Shown: piece by piece, positions 17,882-27,088 of the stretch
Position numbering within the stretch: position 1 is the first letter of the stretch
Layout of the letters: each line of letters starts with the position of its first letter
Origin: Holosporales bacterium
GTDB lineage: Bacteria; Pseudomonadota; Alphaproteobacteria; RUG11792
Length of the DNA: 64,000 bases
Direction of reading: 5' to 3'
Assembly (NCBI GenBank): GCA_031266135.1
Contig: JAISBP010000023.1
Span: forward strand, 1-64,000
Program-made: the position numbers and the translations under genes
The notes under the pieces: generated by a model
Told to the model about the DNA's origin: nothing
The model's input: the letters and a program-made list of their open reading frames with translations, nothing else
Databases searched by the model: none

Positions 17882-18652
17882 ATGAAAATAAAAAACATGC
17901 ATTTATCGCTCATAGTAACTGCCGTATGGCTAATGAATTCAATTGCCTTGGGATCTCATCCAACAATAGCTGATGTGGAATTCTAAGTCGCATTTGATTC
18001 CTATACACCGGAAGAACTCGTACAGCTGGTTAATGATGATTACTATATCAATGACACTTTAAGGCAGGGCCATATGCAGCTATTGCCATTTACTAAAGCA
18101 ATGGCAGGGGAAGCAAAAGAGTGTCTCGTGTCTCAAACATATATGCCATCGGAACTTAAATCGATAACAGTAGGAGTTCATGAAAAACCATCATGGAGGT
18201 TTGGGTTCCCGGACTGGGAGCCTGAATGGATTTGTTTAAGAAGGGTAGTTGAATGGAGGGGGAAGCTTTGTGCAGGCTCGATAGGTAATTTGGAGAACAG
18301 CGGGTACCCAATTACTGACCGGACTAGAGTCTCTTTTCTAATCTGCTGCGCTGCTATTGGGAATTATTCTGCCGAACAACAAGGATTGCCTATTTACAGA
18401 AGTCCTTGGTGGACTGGGGATGAAGTCACCTCGTTTTTGCGAGTGCACTCTCTCGTAGTCACGTACGCTTCGTTGGGACTGTCGGCACTGAGCGTTTGCG
18501 CTGGAGGGTTTTCTGTTTATAAATGCAGTACTCTGGAATCTTCAAAGGATAAAATCCTCGCACTTGGAGGAATTGTGGGCTCATCAGTTTTAGGGCTCGC
18601 TGGAGCTTTAGGTATTCGTTATGCCCCTGAAATTGCCGTGAAACTCATATGA
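17882..18652 (+). pseudogene. secreted/membrane protein gene interrupted by an in-frame TAA
   Basis: The ATG at 17882 opens a signal peptide (MKIKNMHLSLIVTAVWLMNS) and the frame meets TAA at 17984-17986 (codon 35). The same frame continues without interruption for 222 more codons to 18652 with plausible coding sequence (SYTPEELVQLVNDDYY...), so this is one ~256-residue gene with a single nonsense codon. The downstream part alone could start at ATG 18074 but would lack the signal. The C-terminus has two hydrophobic helices. Its 3' end overlaps the convergent hrcA by 8 bp. Family unknown. Confidence 0.7.
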
Positions 18653-19676
18653 TACTACTCAGGAGTTTCGCCGTATAATCAACGAGGGTGATGACTCTAT
18701 CGTATTTCATCCTAGATGGCCCGATCACACCGATCGCTCCCACCAGGTTTTTATTGGTATCGCTATACGGAGAAACAATCATCGAGCATCCAGATATTTC
18801 GAACATCTTTGTTTCAGAGCCGATGAAGACCTGTATCCCCTGGCCCACTATCGATTGATCCAGTATAGTTTTCAGCGTCTTTTTTTCGTCCAGCTTTTTC
18901 ATCAGATTTTTTAGGTCATTTATTTCGCCGGTATGAGATACGAGGTTGGAATGCCCCTTGACTATTACGTTCCCCTCATCATTTTCCCGTATAATCTCGA
19001 TTCCACTATCGATGATATTCTGCGTCAATTTATCGATCCCGTCCTCGTGGCAGTGGACCTGATCTTGTATCCGGCTCCTTATTTCATCCAGAGTCATTCC
19101 TGGCAATTTCGAGTTTATGTACCTCGTTGCCTGATCTAGGACGCTCGACGATACATTTAACGGAACTTCAATGAGTCTATTCTCAACGAAGCCGTTTTCC
19201 GTGACGATGACGACGATCGCCCGTCCCGGATTGAGTAAAACAAAATCGATGTGTTTAATCTTGGAATTTTCGGTGGGCGTCATGATGAGGCTGACGCAGT
19301 TCGAGAGCCCCGAGAGGATATCGGTGGCGCGCTCCAGGATGGCCTCTATGCTTTTCCCGGTAGAATTATCTTTGAGCTCCGAAATTGCCCTTCGTTCTAT
19401 CTCGGAAATATCGGCTGCCTCTACAAGGACGTTCACGAAGAGCCTCCAGCCTTTATCTGTCGGTTTCCTGCCGGATGAAGTATGCTCCGAGCATAGGATC
19501 CCCAGATCCTCGAGATCCGACATGACATTCCTAATGGTCGCTGGAGATAGCGGATTCGGCAGAGTCTTCGAGATCATCCGCGACCCAACCGGTTCTCCGG
19601 TCTCAATATAAATATCGACCAACTTCTTAAAGATCTCGATGTAGCGCTTATTATCTGATACGTTAATTTGTGGCAT
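18645..19676 (-). CDS. hrcA: heat-inducible transcription repressor HrcA
   Basis: HrcA represses groESL and dnaK-type operons by binding CIRCE and responds to GroEL. The 343-residue protein has the N-terminal winged helix (LVDIYIETGEPVGSRMISK, SPATIRNVMSDLEDLG), the central region (HTSSGRKPTDKGWRLFV) and the C-terminal GAF-like domain ending VGAIGVIGPSRMKYDRVITLVDYTA. Usually followed by grpE; here grpE is 9 kb away. I see no CIRCE repeat in the window, so its targets lie elsewhere. Confidence 0.95.
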   Translation of the reverse strand: MPQINVSDNKRYIEIFKKLVDIYIETGEPVGSRMISKTLPNPLSPATIRNVMSDLEDLGILCSEHTSSGRKPTDKGWRLFVNVLVEAADISEIERRAISELKDNSTGKSIEAILERATDILSGLSNCVSLIMTPTENSKIKHIDFVLLNPGRAIVVIVTENGFVENRLIEVPLNVSSSVLDQATRYINSKLPGMTLDEIRSRIQDQVHCHEDGIDKLTQNIIDSGIEIIRENDEGNVIVKGHSNLVSHTGEINDLKNLMKKLDEKKTLKTILDQSIVGQGIQVFIGSETKMFEISGCSMIVSPYSDTNKNLVGAIGVIGPSRMKYDRVITLVDYTAKLLSSII

Positions 19677-19726
19677 ACTACTTTGGCGCTACCGATACAT
19701 ACTCTATAAATTCTATCCCACAAAAA

Positions 19727-20548
19727 TTATGAAGTACAATCTTTCTGTTCCATGAGGCATCCGCCCACGCGAATGGTCTGTATATTTTGGCACAATCCAT
19801 CTGAATTAACATCTATTATAATACCACAAACCGTTGCCTCTTTCTGGGCTGGTTGAAGCCTGGCGAATGCATGAATTTTATGTGTAAACCTCTTGATGGA
19901 GGAGTCTTCATCCATCCCGATGACGGAGTCATAATCACCACACATCCCGCAATCCGATAAATAACCCGTCCCATTCTTCAAGATCCTCAGATCTGATGTC
20001 GGAACATGGGTATGAGTGCCGATGACGGCCGTCACTCTGCCATCTAAGTATCTCGCCATGGCAGTCTTCTCGGCCGTAGCCTCTGCGTGGAAATCAATGA
20101 AAATGGCATCCACAATGCGCCCCAGATGGTATGACTTCAAGAATTCGTTTATTACATAGAATGGATCATCATTTAATTCCATGAATAGCCGTCCTATAAG
20201 ATTAATAACCAAAACATTCTTCCCTGAGAACGGAAGTTTAACGATGGTGAATCCCTTCCCCGGAGTTCCACTTGGATAATTCATCGGACGTATCAGGCGT
20301 ATTTCTCGATCAAACAGTTGCATATCTTCCTTTTGATCGAATGTATGATTGCCCAATGTTATGGCATTGACGCCAGCCTCAAAGAATTGGTCACATATTT
20401 TCTGAGTAATACCAAAGCCATGTGCCGCATTTTCTGCATTCACTATTATACAATCAATCTTGAGCCTGTTCTTATTAGAATCGAGGTACTTTATGACGGC
20501 ATCGCGTCCGGATTTACCAACAACATCTCCAAAAAATGCGATCCTCAA
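19727..20548 (-). CDS. YmdB-family metallophosphoesterase
   Basis: A 273-residue TIGR00282/YmdB-type phosphodiesterase; the B. subtilis member hydrolyses 2',3'-cyclic nucleotides. Di-metal motifs: FFGDVVGKSGRD, NAENAAHGFGIT, GNHTFDQKE, IDFHAEATAEK and GTHTHVPTSD. I use the TTG at 20548 (MRIAFFGDVVG), which has GGGAGAGAG ten bases upstream and fits the family N-terminus; a TTG at 20566 would add six residues. It lies just before hrcA on the same strand, possibly cotranscribed, and follows surA by 22 bp. Confidence 0.9.
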   Translation of the reverse strand: MRIAFFGDVVGKSGRDAVIKYLDSNKNRLKIDCIIVNAENAAHGFGITQKICDQFFEAGVNAITLGNHTFDQKEDMQLFDREIRLIRPMNYPSGTPGKGFTIVKLPFSGKNVLVINLIGRLFMELNDDPFYVINEFLKSYHLGRIVDAIFIDFHAEATAEKTAMARYLDGRVTAVIGTHTHVPTSDLRILKNGTGYLSDCGMCGDYDSVIGMDEDSSIKRFTHKIHAFARLQPAQKEATVCGIIIDVNSDGLCQNIQTIRVGGCLMEQKDCTS

Positions 20549-20570
20549 AATGCTACTCTCTCCCAATGTA

Positions 20571-22154
20571 CTAAGAGACTTTAACCAGTGAATCTGTGTA
20601 TATAATACTATGAGCAGCAGCCTTCATCCTCTTATAATTGCGATTAAATTCGTTTTCAATCTTTTTGGCCGATAGCATCTTGAATAGCTCATCATTTGTC
20701 GGAGGAGATGCATTCGGTACGCTCTCGCTAACATACATAACGACCGTAATCTCATCCTCATTATCCATTGATTGGATGGCAGCTGGCTTCCCAGACTTCA
20801 TTGATTGCATAATCAATTCCATTTCATAGTCTTTGGGAGACTGTATCTCTATCTCTTCAAAACCTATCTTATATTTTTTACAGGATGCTTTAAACTGTTT
20901 TGGTGTGCCACAGGGTATCATCTCCTCCAAAGCCTTATTAATCCTTTCCATGTCTTTTTTCATGAGGAATTTTCCCTGATATCGAATATTAGAGCGCAAA
21001 ACTTTATATTTTGCTCTGGATCTTCCATCTCGTCCGGGTTCCGCAATATCCACGATATAGACTATCTTATAGCCCGTTTTAGTTTCCACGATGTCACTCA
21101 TTTCACCTGGAGATTTTCCTTTTATAGCATCCAAAACTGGTTTTTCTATAGCATCTTCTCTAATCCAACCCAAATCTCCGACATCTCCAGAGTATGTTCC
21201 CTGAGACATCGCTTCAGACAATGCAGTGAAGCTAAACCCAGCATGAAGCAACTTTAATGCAGATTTAGCACACTGCAGTACCTTCGGTTTCCCTGGCTCA
21301 TCATCAACTTGGAAGAATATTTCTTGTAAATGAAACCTCCTATGCTTAATATCATTCTCTTTTTTCCTTCTAGCCTCAGCCATTTCCTGAGGTGTAACTC
21401 TTTCTGCCTCCCCTATAACCTGAATAATGAATTGAAGTAGCATCCTAGATTTTATATGTTTTTTGAATATTTCCATGCTTATACCAAATTCTTTGAATTT
21501 ATTACTGAGTTCTTCAATGGTCATCGCATTATTTGCAGCTATTTCACTGACTCTACGATTCACCTCATTATCAGAAACCTTAATGCTGTATAATTCAGCG
21601 TACTGTTGCTGTAAGAGTACATCAACCGCTGTTTTCACGACCTGTGGCGCCATCACTCTCGCAGTTTCTTTATCATACTGCTTACCAGAAGAAAAACATA
21701 TGAATTTAATTGCATTAACTATATCAATATTGGTAACAACACCGTTATTTACTTTCCCTACAACAAAACAAGACCGTTGCGAAGAGTTGCTTATTTTTAA
21801 ATTCTTAATACTGTCGCTTCTTTTTTGTTTCTTACATTTACTGATGGCTGCAAGCGCTTTGATTGCTTCAGATCCTGAAGCCTGAGTTAAAGAAGTAAAT
21901 TCGCGCTGATTGCTCTTAAGGAAACTTAATTCATCTACTGATTTACCAACTAACCTAGCATCAAATTCTTCGCTTTTATCTAGATGTGTAACCTCTTCCT
22001 GATCATCGTCTTCAACACTTTTAACTTCCGTAGATTGCCTTTCGCTTTGTTTGCTCGATTGATTACTGCCTGAAGAAGCGTAGAGAACAGATACATTACC
22101 TGCTGCAGTAAAAAACACGGAAAATAAAATCAAGCGAACAACGGTTAATCTCAT
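20571..22154 (-). CDS. surA: SurA-like periplasmic chaperone / peptidyl-prolyl isomerase
   Basis: SurA escorts outer-membrane proteins through the periplasm. The 527-residue protein has a signal peptide (from MRLTVVRLILF), an unusually long acidic, Ser/Gln-rich linker (about residues 25-110), the SurA N-terminal helical domain (VGKVNNGVVTNIDIVNAIKFI ... RRVSEIAANNAMTIEEL) and one parvulin domain (HLQEIFFQV ... YSGDVGDLGWI ... IVETKTGYKIVYI), then a C-terminal helix. Two parvulin domains are usual in enterobacteria, one in many alphaproteobacteria. The start at 22154 is set by the signal peptide. Confidence 0.85.
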   Translation of the reverse strand: MRLTVVRLILFSVFFTAAGNVSVLYASSGSNQSSKQSERQSTEVKSVEDDDQEEVTHLDKSEEFDARLVGKSVDELSFLKSNQREFTSLTQASGSEAIKALAAISKCKKQKRSDSIKNLKISNSSQRSCFVVGKVNNGVVTNIDIVNAIKFICFSSGKQYDKETARVMAPQVVKTAVDVLLQQQYAELYSIKVSDNEVNRRVSEIAANNAMTIEELSNKFKEFGISMEIFKKHIKSRMLLQFIIQVIGEAERVTPQEMAEARRKKENDIKHRRFHLQEIFFQVDDEPGKPKVLQCAKSALKLLHAGFSFTALSEAMSQGTYSGDVGDLGWIREDAIEKPVLDAIKGKSPGEMSDIVETKTGYKIVYIVDIAEPGRDGRSRAKYKVLRSNIRYQGKFLMKKDMERINKALEEMIPCGTPKQFKASCKKYKIGFEEIEIQSPKDYEMELIMQSMKSGKPAAIQSMDNEDEITVVMYVSESVPNASPPTNDELFKMLSAKKIENEFNRNYKRMKAAAHSIIYTDSLVKVS

Positions 22155-22346
22155 TATTAAGGAATCATTGAAATCATTCACTGAAGCAGATTGTACCATA
22201 CTTCTTTTGTAATCCAGCACTAATTTGTTATGCTGCACGAGTCCATACACTTCGAGACAGATCTGAAGCCTCAATCCAATTCCTCATTGTGAAATATGGT
22301 ACCGTTTATTACCTTCCATATAGACTATCCAGTGATTTACTCCGGA

Positions 22347-22844
22347 TCATTTCCTGGCTCTTGCGGCTTTAATTTGTTGTACACACTGATCGATCTTGTT
22401 AGATAGGTAAGGATGATGTTCACGCCCGCCAGTAATTAGATAGGTAACTACAACTGTTTTACGTATTATATTTACATCCTTTGGGAAAAATTCCTCAGGT
22501 TCAAATATTGCTATTAACATTTGAGTGGTTAAAAACTGGAGTCGGAGCTCTTTAGCACAAGAATAGAGATATTTTAGGGCCTCCTCAGTTATACCTTCTT
22601 TGGAATCAACTTGTCCTGGGGCCACAGCTGCATCAAGGGCAACATTATCGGTTGATAATAGGGCGGTAATCTCTTTAAGTTGTTCTAGTGACACCCAGCT
22701 ACCGTCAATCCGTAAAGATTGTACAACATCATCCCTCACACTAACCTTCTCTGGAATTAGTGCAGATGCTAATTTCCCATCAGACGCCATAGCATGACCA
22801 TGGATTGCCAGCATAAGCATCGAGTATTTCAATATTCTGTTCAT
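22347..22844 (-). CDS. secreted protein of unknown function, 165 aa
   Basis: Signal peptide (MNRILKYSMLMLAIHGHAMA) and a mostly helical mature part of about 145 residues. The ATG is preceded by a GGAGG about eleven bases upstream. No motif known to me. It lies between tyrS and surA on the same strand and may share a transcript with either. Confidence 0.7.
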   Translation of the reverse strand: MNRILKYSMLMLAIHGHAMASDGKLASALIPEKVSVRDDVVQSLRIDGSWVSLEQLKEITALLSTDNVALDAAVAPGQVDSKEGITEEALKYLYSCAKELRLQFLTTQMLIAIFEPEEFFPKDVNIIRKTVVVTYLITGGREHHPYLSNKIDQCVQQIKAARARK

Positions 22845-22897
22845 TTTTTTCGTAAACCTCCAAATAAAAAATCAGGATAATCAATCGTAAGCTTTGA

Positions 22898-24109
22898 TTA
22901 TTCCACGATGACTTGTACGAATCGTTTTTTACCGACGGTAATTACAACTTTTCTATCGATGACTTGAGAATAGCTCGTTGCCGTGACATCATCTATCTTA
23001 ACTCCAGCGCCTTCGATCAATCTCTTCGCGGCCGTTTTGCTTTCGGACAGTCCAGCCTTAACCAAAACATCATCTAGTTGCATCGGGGTGTCCAGTGTAA
23101 TTGTGTTGGCCTCGCTTGAATCGTCAAAAATGCCGAGTGCCATATCCTTAATACGATCCAAATCGGCATCCGGATGAACGAAGTTGGTCACGGCATCAGC
23201 CAATACTATCTTCAGTTCATTAATCTCCTTAGTCCCAATTAATCGTTCTTTTTTGGTGACTTCAGCGGGCTCCATATCCGTGAATAGTTTCAGGAGTTTC
23301 GGGACATCTTGGTCGTCAACATTTCGCCAGTATTGCCAAAAATCCAGCGGACTGGTCATGTCTTGATTCAGCCAAACGGTTCCACCCTCCGTCTTCCCCA
23401 TCTTGGTCCCGGACGATGTTGTCAGGAGCGGAATTGACATGCCGAATGCTTGCCCATCAGCCTTACGGCGAATTAGATCGACTCCAGAGATCATATTTGA
23501 CCACTGATCGGCTCCACCCACCTGGATCCTGCATCCATAATTCTCGAAGAGATATAGGAAGTCATACGCCTGAAGCAGCATGTAATTAAACTCCAGGAAA
23601 CTGAGGTGCTGTTGCCTCTCGAGACGTGCACTCACGCTATCCATCGTCAGCATTTTATTGACCGAAAATAGTGGCCCGAAATCACGCAGGAATTCCATGT
23701 ATCCAAGCCGTGAGAGCCAATCGTCATTATTCACCAATACGGCCTTATTATTTCCTTCATCAAAATTTATTAATTGCCTCAATTTCCCCATAATAGATTC
23801 TGTATTTTCCAGGATTAAAGCCTCGTTGAGTGCAACGCGTTGCTTGTCCTTCCATGTTGGATCTCCGATCTTGCTCGTGGCGCCTCCACACAGGACGATC
23901 GGCTTATGGCCGGCGCTTTGGAGTTTATTCACGAGCTTTATCCACAGGAGGTGTCCTACGTGGAGGCTCTTCGCCGTCGAATCAAATCCTATGTAAAGGA
24001 CGATTTGTTCACCGCTGCAGAACAGTTTGTCCATCGCCTCGACATCTGTAAATTGATATAGGAAGCCGCGGTCATTTAAATCATTCAATAATTGGCTGGA
24101 GAATTTCAT
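22898..24109 (-). CDS. tyrS: tyrosyl-tRNA synthetase
   Basis: Class I synthetase charging tRNA-Tyr. The 403-residue protein has the HIGH-type motif as HVGHLLW, the tyrosine pocket (IGFDSTAKSLHVGHL; QAYDFLYLF; VGGADQWSNM), the KMSKS loop as KMGKTEGG, and the C-terminal S4 RNA-binding domain (ESKTAAKRLIEGAGVKIDD). Length fits the TyrRS type with S4 domain. It is followed on the same strand by the secreted gene at 22347 and begins 10 bp after dnaN. Confidence 0.97.
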   Translation of the reverse strand: MKFSSQLLNDLNDRGFLYQFTDVEAMDKLFCSGEQIVLYIGFDSTAKSLHVGHLLWIKLVNKLQSAGHKPIVLCGGATSKIGDPTWKDKQRVALNEALILENTESIMGKLRQLINFDEGNNKAVLVNNDDWLSRLGYMEFLRDFGPLFSVNKMLTMDSVSARLERQQHLSFLEFNYMLLQAYDFLYLFENYGCRIQVGGADQWSNMISGVDLIRRKADGQAFGMSIPLLTTSSGTKMGKTEGGTVWLNQDMTSPLDFWQYWRNVDDQDVPKLLKLFTDMEPAEVTKKERLIGTKEINELKIVLADAVTNFVHPDADLDRIKDMALGIFDDSSEANTITLDTPMQLDDVLVKAGLSESKTAAKRLIEGAGVKIDDVTATSYSQVIDRKVVITVGKKRFVQVIVE

Positions 24110-24118
24110 GATTATCTC

Positions 24119-25288
24119 CTAGGTTTTTACTATTTCTATTGGCATGACCGCGAAGACCATCTCTATATCTAGCTTCTCGGATGTATCCGTCGGACTAATG
24201 ATGGTCGATGAATTACTCTCCGCTAAAAGGAGTTTTACTTCCGGTGTCTCGATCTGCCCCAATATTTCCAGTAGATACCTGCTATTGAAACATATTTCGA
24301 ACATCTCGAACCCGTTGAACGATGCCTCTATTTCATCGTTCGCAGTTCCAAATTCCCGGCTCACACCCTCAAGAACCAATTTATCCTGGTAGATGTTGAG
24401 CTTGATCGAGCTCGTGGAATCCGTGACGACCGTGCTGACGCGTTCCAGTGCATCGATGAAGTCACTAGTATTCACCACCAATATTTTATCATTCGATACG
24501 TCGAGGGCGCTCTTATACTCCGGGAAAGACCCATTGATTAATCTCGAGCTAAATTCAGTCTTAATCGAATCGGATGACTCCAATCCGAATGAGATACGAT
24601 TCTCTGATACGGAGACGTTGACATTGGCATCCGCTCCTCCATCAATCAATTTTATTAACTCGAGGACCGTCCTTTTGGACATTATTATCGGAGGCATACT
24701 CTGGATATTGGGCGGAGTATTGATACTGACGCACGCAATTCTGAAGAGATCAGTTGCCACAAAATTGATATTGTTAATCCCAGGATCGGTGTCATGGTGC
24801 ATGTGGATTCCATTGAGATGGAACCTAGTATTATCCTGAAGCATAGCGACCTTTGCCACGTCTACGGCCTTCTTAAAGGTCTTAGTATTCAGTGCAAAAG
24901 ATACGGGATAATCAGCCGAGGCAATCGGAGGAAATCCATCGCTATCCATATAGTGAATCGAAAATGAAGCCTTATTACTCGTGACTTTAATGGCATTCTG
25001 ATCATTGCTAGATTCAAAGCAAACGTTAGCTCCCGACGATATTTTCCTGACGATTTCATAGAGGAGGCTGGCGGGAAGACAGTACGATCCACCGATGTCT
25101 ACCTGACATCTCAGTGTATCGACTATCGTCATATCCATATTCGTCGCCGTCAGAACCAGGGTCCCGTTTTCCTTGGATGCCTGGAATAAGATATATCCCA
25201 GGATGGGGACGGTCTGCTTCTTCTCGATGATCCAATTCGCGTGAGACAGGGCCTTTTCGAGTACCTTTTGATTGACCGTTAATTTCAT
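24119..25288 (-). CDS. dnaN: DNA polymerase III beta sliding clamp
   Basis: The ring-shaped processivity clamp of the replicative polymerase. The 389-residue protein has three clamp domains: MKLTVNQKVLEKALSH (start), FQASKENGTLVLTATNMDM, CLPASLLYEIVRKI, FHLNGIHMHHD, VVTDSTSSIKL and the C-terminal AVMPIEI end equivalent to the usual YVVMPMR. The start at 25288 overlaps the pepA stop by four bases (ATGA), so the two are probably coupled. No dnaA, recF or gyrB lies nearby, so this is not an origin cluster of the classical order. Confidence 0.95.
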   Translation of the reverse strand: MKLTVNQKVLEKALSHANWIIEKKQTVPILGYILFQASKENGTLVLTATNMDMTIVDTLRCQVDIGGSYCLPASLLYEIVRKISSGANVCFESSNDQNAIKVTSNKASFSIHYMDSDGFPPIASADYPVSFALNTKTFKKAVDVAKVAMLQDNTRFHLNGIHMHHDTDPGINNINFVATDLFRIACVSINTPPNIQSMPPIIMSKRTVLELIKLIDGGADANVNVSVSENRISFGLESSDSIKTEFSSRLINGSFPEYKSALDVSNDKILVVNTSDFIDALERVSTVVTDSTSSIKLNIYQDKLVLEGVSREFGTANDEIEASFNGFEMFEICFNSRYLLEILGQIETPEVKLLLAESNSSTIISPTDTSEKLDIEMVFAVMPIEIVKT

Positions 25289-26778
25289 AGGCCTGATTCT
25301 CCACGTGAGCAATGTCGACGCTCTATGAAGTCATTCAGAAGACGCACGCCAAATCCCGTAGCTCCGCGCTTAGACAAGGCTCTGTCTTTAGAATCCCACT
25401 CAGTGGCCGCTATATCTATATGAGCCCACTTCATGGAATTCGGCACGAACTCCTTGAGGAACATGGCGGCCGTGATGCTTCCAGCTCCCCTCCCGGACCC
25501 AACATTCTTGACGTCCGCGATGTCGGATTTTATATCGTTCTCATATGACGGATGAAGAGGCATTCTCCACAGCTTTTCACCGACGTTCTTTCCCGACGAT
25601 TCTAAATCATCGGCAAGTCCATCGTCATTCGAGAATAACCCCGCGAACTCGTGACCAAGAGCAACCTGAATTGCCCCCGTGAGCGTCGCCAAATCTATCA
25701 TTACTTTGGGCCTATATTTCTTGTGGGTATACCATATGGCATCGGCCAAGACCAGCCTACCTTCTGCGTCCGTGTTATCGACCTCTATCGTCTTCTTCGA
25801 CATAGAAACGACGACGTCTCCCGGTCTCTGAGCACTCCCAGAGATCATGTTCTCCGTCACACCGATGACCCCTACGACGTTCGTCTTCATCTTTTGCAGT
25901 GCCAGGGATTTGAGGACTCCGATCACGACGGCGGCTCCCGTCATATCACCCTTCATATCCCCCATCTTATTGGAGGGTTTGATGCATATCCCACCGGAAT
26001 CGAATGTTAGCCCCTTACCGACGAGGGCAATTCGATCCTTCGTCTTATCCGTACAATATTCGAAGGTTATTAGGTATGTTGGATTGTCACTCCCGCGCCC
26101 AACCCCCAAAATGGCATTCATTTCGAGCTTTTCCATATCGCGTTTTTTCAGTACGGAAACCTTTATGCCGAGCCTCTTTAATGACAAAGATATCTCCAAA
26201 AACTTGTCCGAATTCATGATGTTGGCGGGTTCGGTCACCATCTCACGCACCAAGAATATTCCATCTCGAATCGAGGTTAACTTCGCGAATGTTTCCTGAT
26301 TGAGCGATAGATAACAGCTTTGGCATTCAATGCGCTCTATTTTATTTTCAGATACTTTAGATGTTTTATATTTATCGAAGACCCACGACTTCAAGATGAT
26401 ACCGGACGCTATGTATGAGGCGGCCATATCCAATTCAGACTCAACGTCGTTATATATGCCGATTTTTGCATCCTTTGATTTTATTGCCCCCGAAACGTAT
26501 CCCCCGAGTTTCTCGACGCTGGCCCTGGTGAATGTTCCCCGTTTCCCGGCACACGCCACTATTATCTCGATGAATTTCCCATCCAATGCCGGCACATTGA
26601 AGCTTTTGATCTTATTGTAGGATAGGTCCTTGCATTCAGCCCTGATGTATTGCACCGTCTTTTCATCGGTAAAAAGCTGCAATTTACTTTCAATGAAATT
26701 TGAGGCATCATCCGAAACAACGACGATTACGACGCTCGCCTCGTCCGTGCGGATAGATTCAGAAAAAATGACTTCCAT
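25285..26778 (-). CDS. pepA: leucyl aminopeptidase (M17)
   Basis: A 497-residue cytosolic M17 aminopeptidase that trims N-terminal residues from peptides using two metal ions. Metal and catalytic segments: VGKGLTFDSGGICIKP (Lys and Asp ligands), MKGDMTGAAVVIG, and the family signature NTDAEGRLVLADAI with its Asp/Glu ligands and Arg. The N-terminal macro-like domain is less conserved, as is usual. It heads a minus-strand unit pepA-dnaN-tyrS. The 310-bp gap upstream should hold the promoter. Confidence 0.95.
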   Translation of the reverse strand: MEVIFSESIRTDEASVVIVVVSDDASNFIESKLQLFTDEKTVQYIRAECKDLSYNKIKSFNVPALDGKFIEIIVACAGKRGTFTRASVEKLGGYVSGAIKSKDAKIGIYNDVESELDMAASYIASGIILKSWVFDKYKTSKVSENKIERIECQSCYLSLNQETFAKLTSIRDGIFLVREMVTEPANIMNSDKFLEISLSLKRLGIKVSVLKKRDMEKLEMNAILGVGRGSDNPTYLITFEYCTDKTKDRIALVGKGLTFDSGGICIKPSNKMGDMKGDMTGAAVVIGVLKSLALQKMKTNVVGVIGVTENMISGSAQRPGDVVVSMSKKTIEVDNTDAEGRLVLADAIWYTHKKYRPKVMIDLATLTGAIQVALGHEFAGLFSNDDGLADDLESSGKNVGEKLWRMPLHPSYENDIKSDIADVKNVGSGRGAGSITAAMFLKEFVPNSMKWAHIDIAATEWDSKDRALSKRGATGFGVRLLNDFIERRHCSRGESGL

Positions 26779-27088
26779 GCTTCGGGTATACCTTAAAAAA
26801 CTACAAGACGATCATAAATTTGCACATCGCTATTCTACATAAAAATCCGATTACAATTCCACAAAATAAGATACGGCATAAACTAAGTCGTAATAACGTG
26901 AGAAATTCCAATACAAACCTTGTGATTCTAATTTCAAAAGAATAAATTGTACTGTCCTAAGTTTATCCTAAATCTAATTAAGTAGTGGATTCGTCGAAGA
27001 TAAGAAATTGTATACATAATTTAATTGAACTGTAATATAAATTGCGGTAGAATTATAGATGGAGTACAAGAAAAAGATTGGTAAATCA
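26779..27088. other. 310-bp divergent intergenic region
   Basis: AT-rich spacer between the divergent starts of pepA and the coiled-coil gene. It should contain promoters for both directions, but I see no hexamer pair good enough to name, and no RNA gene or repeat. Confidence 0.4.
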
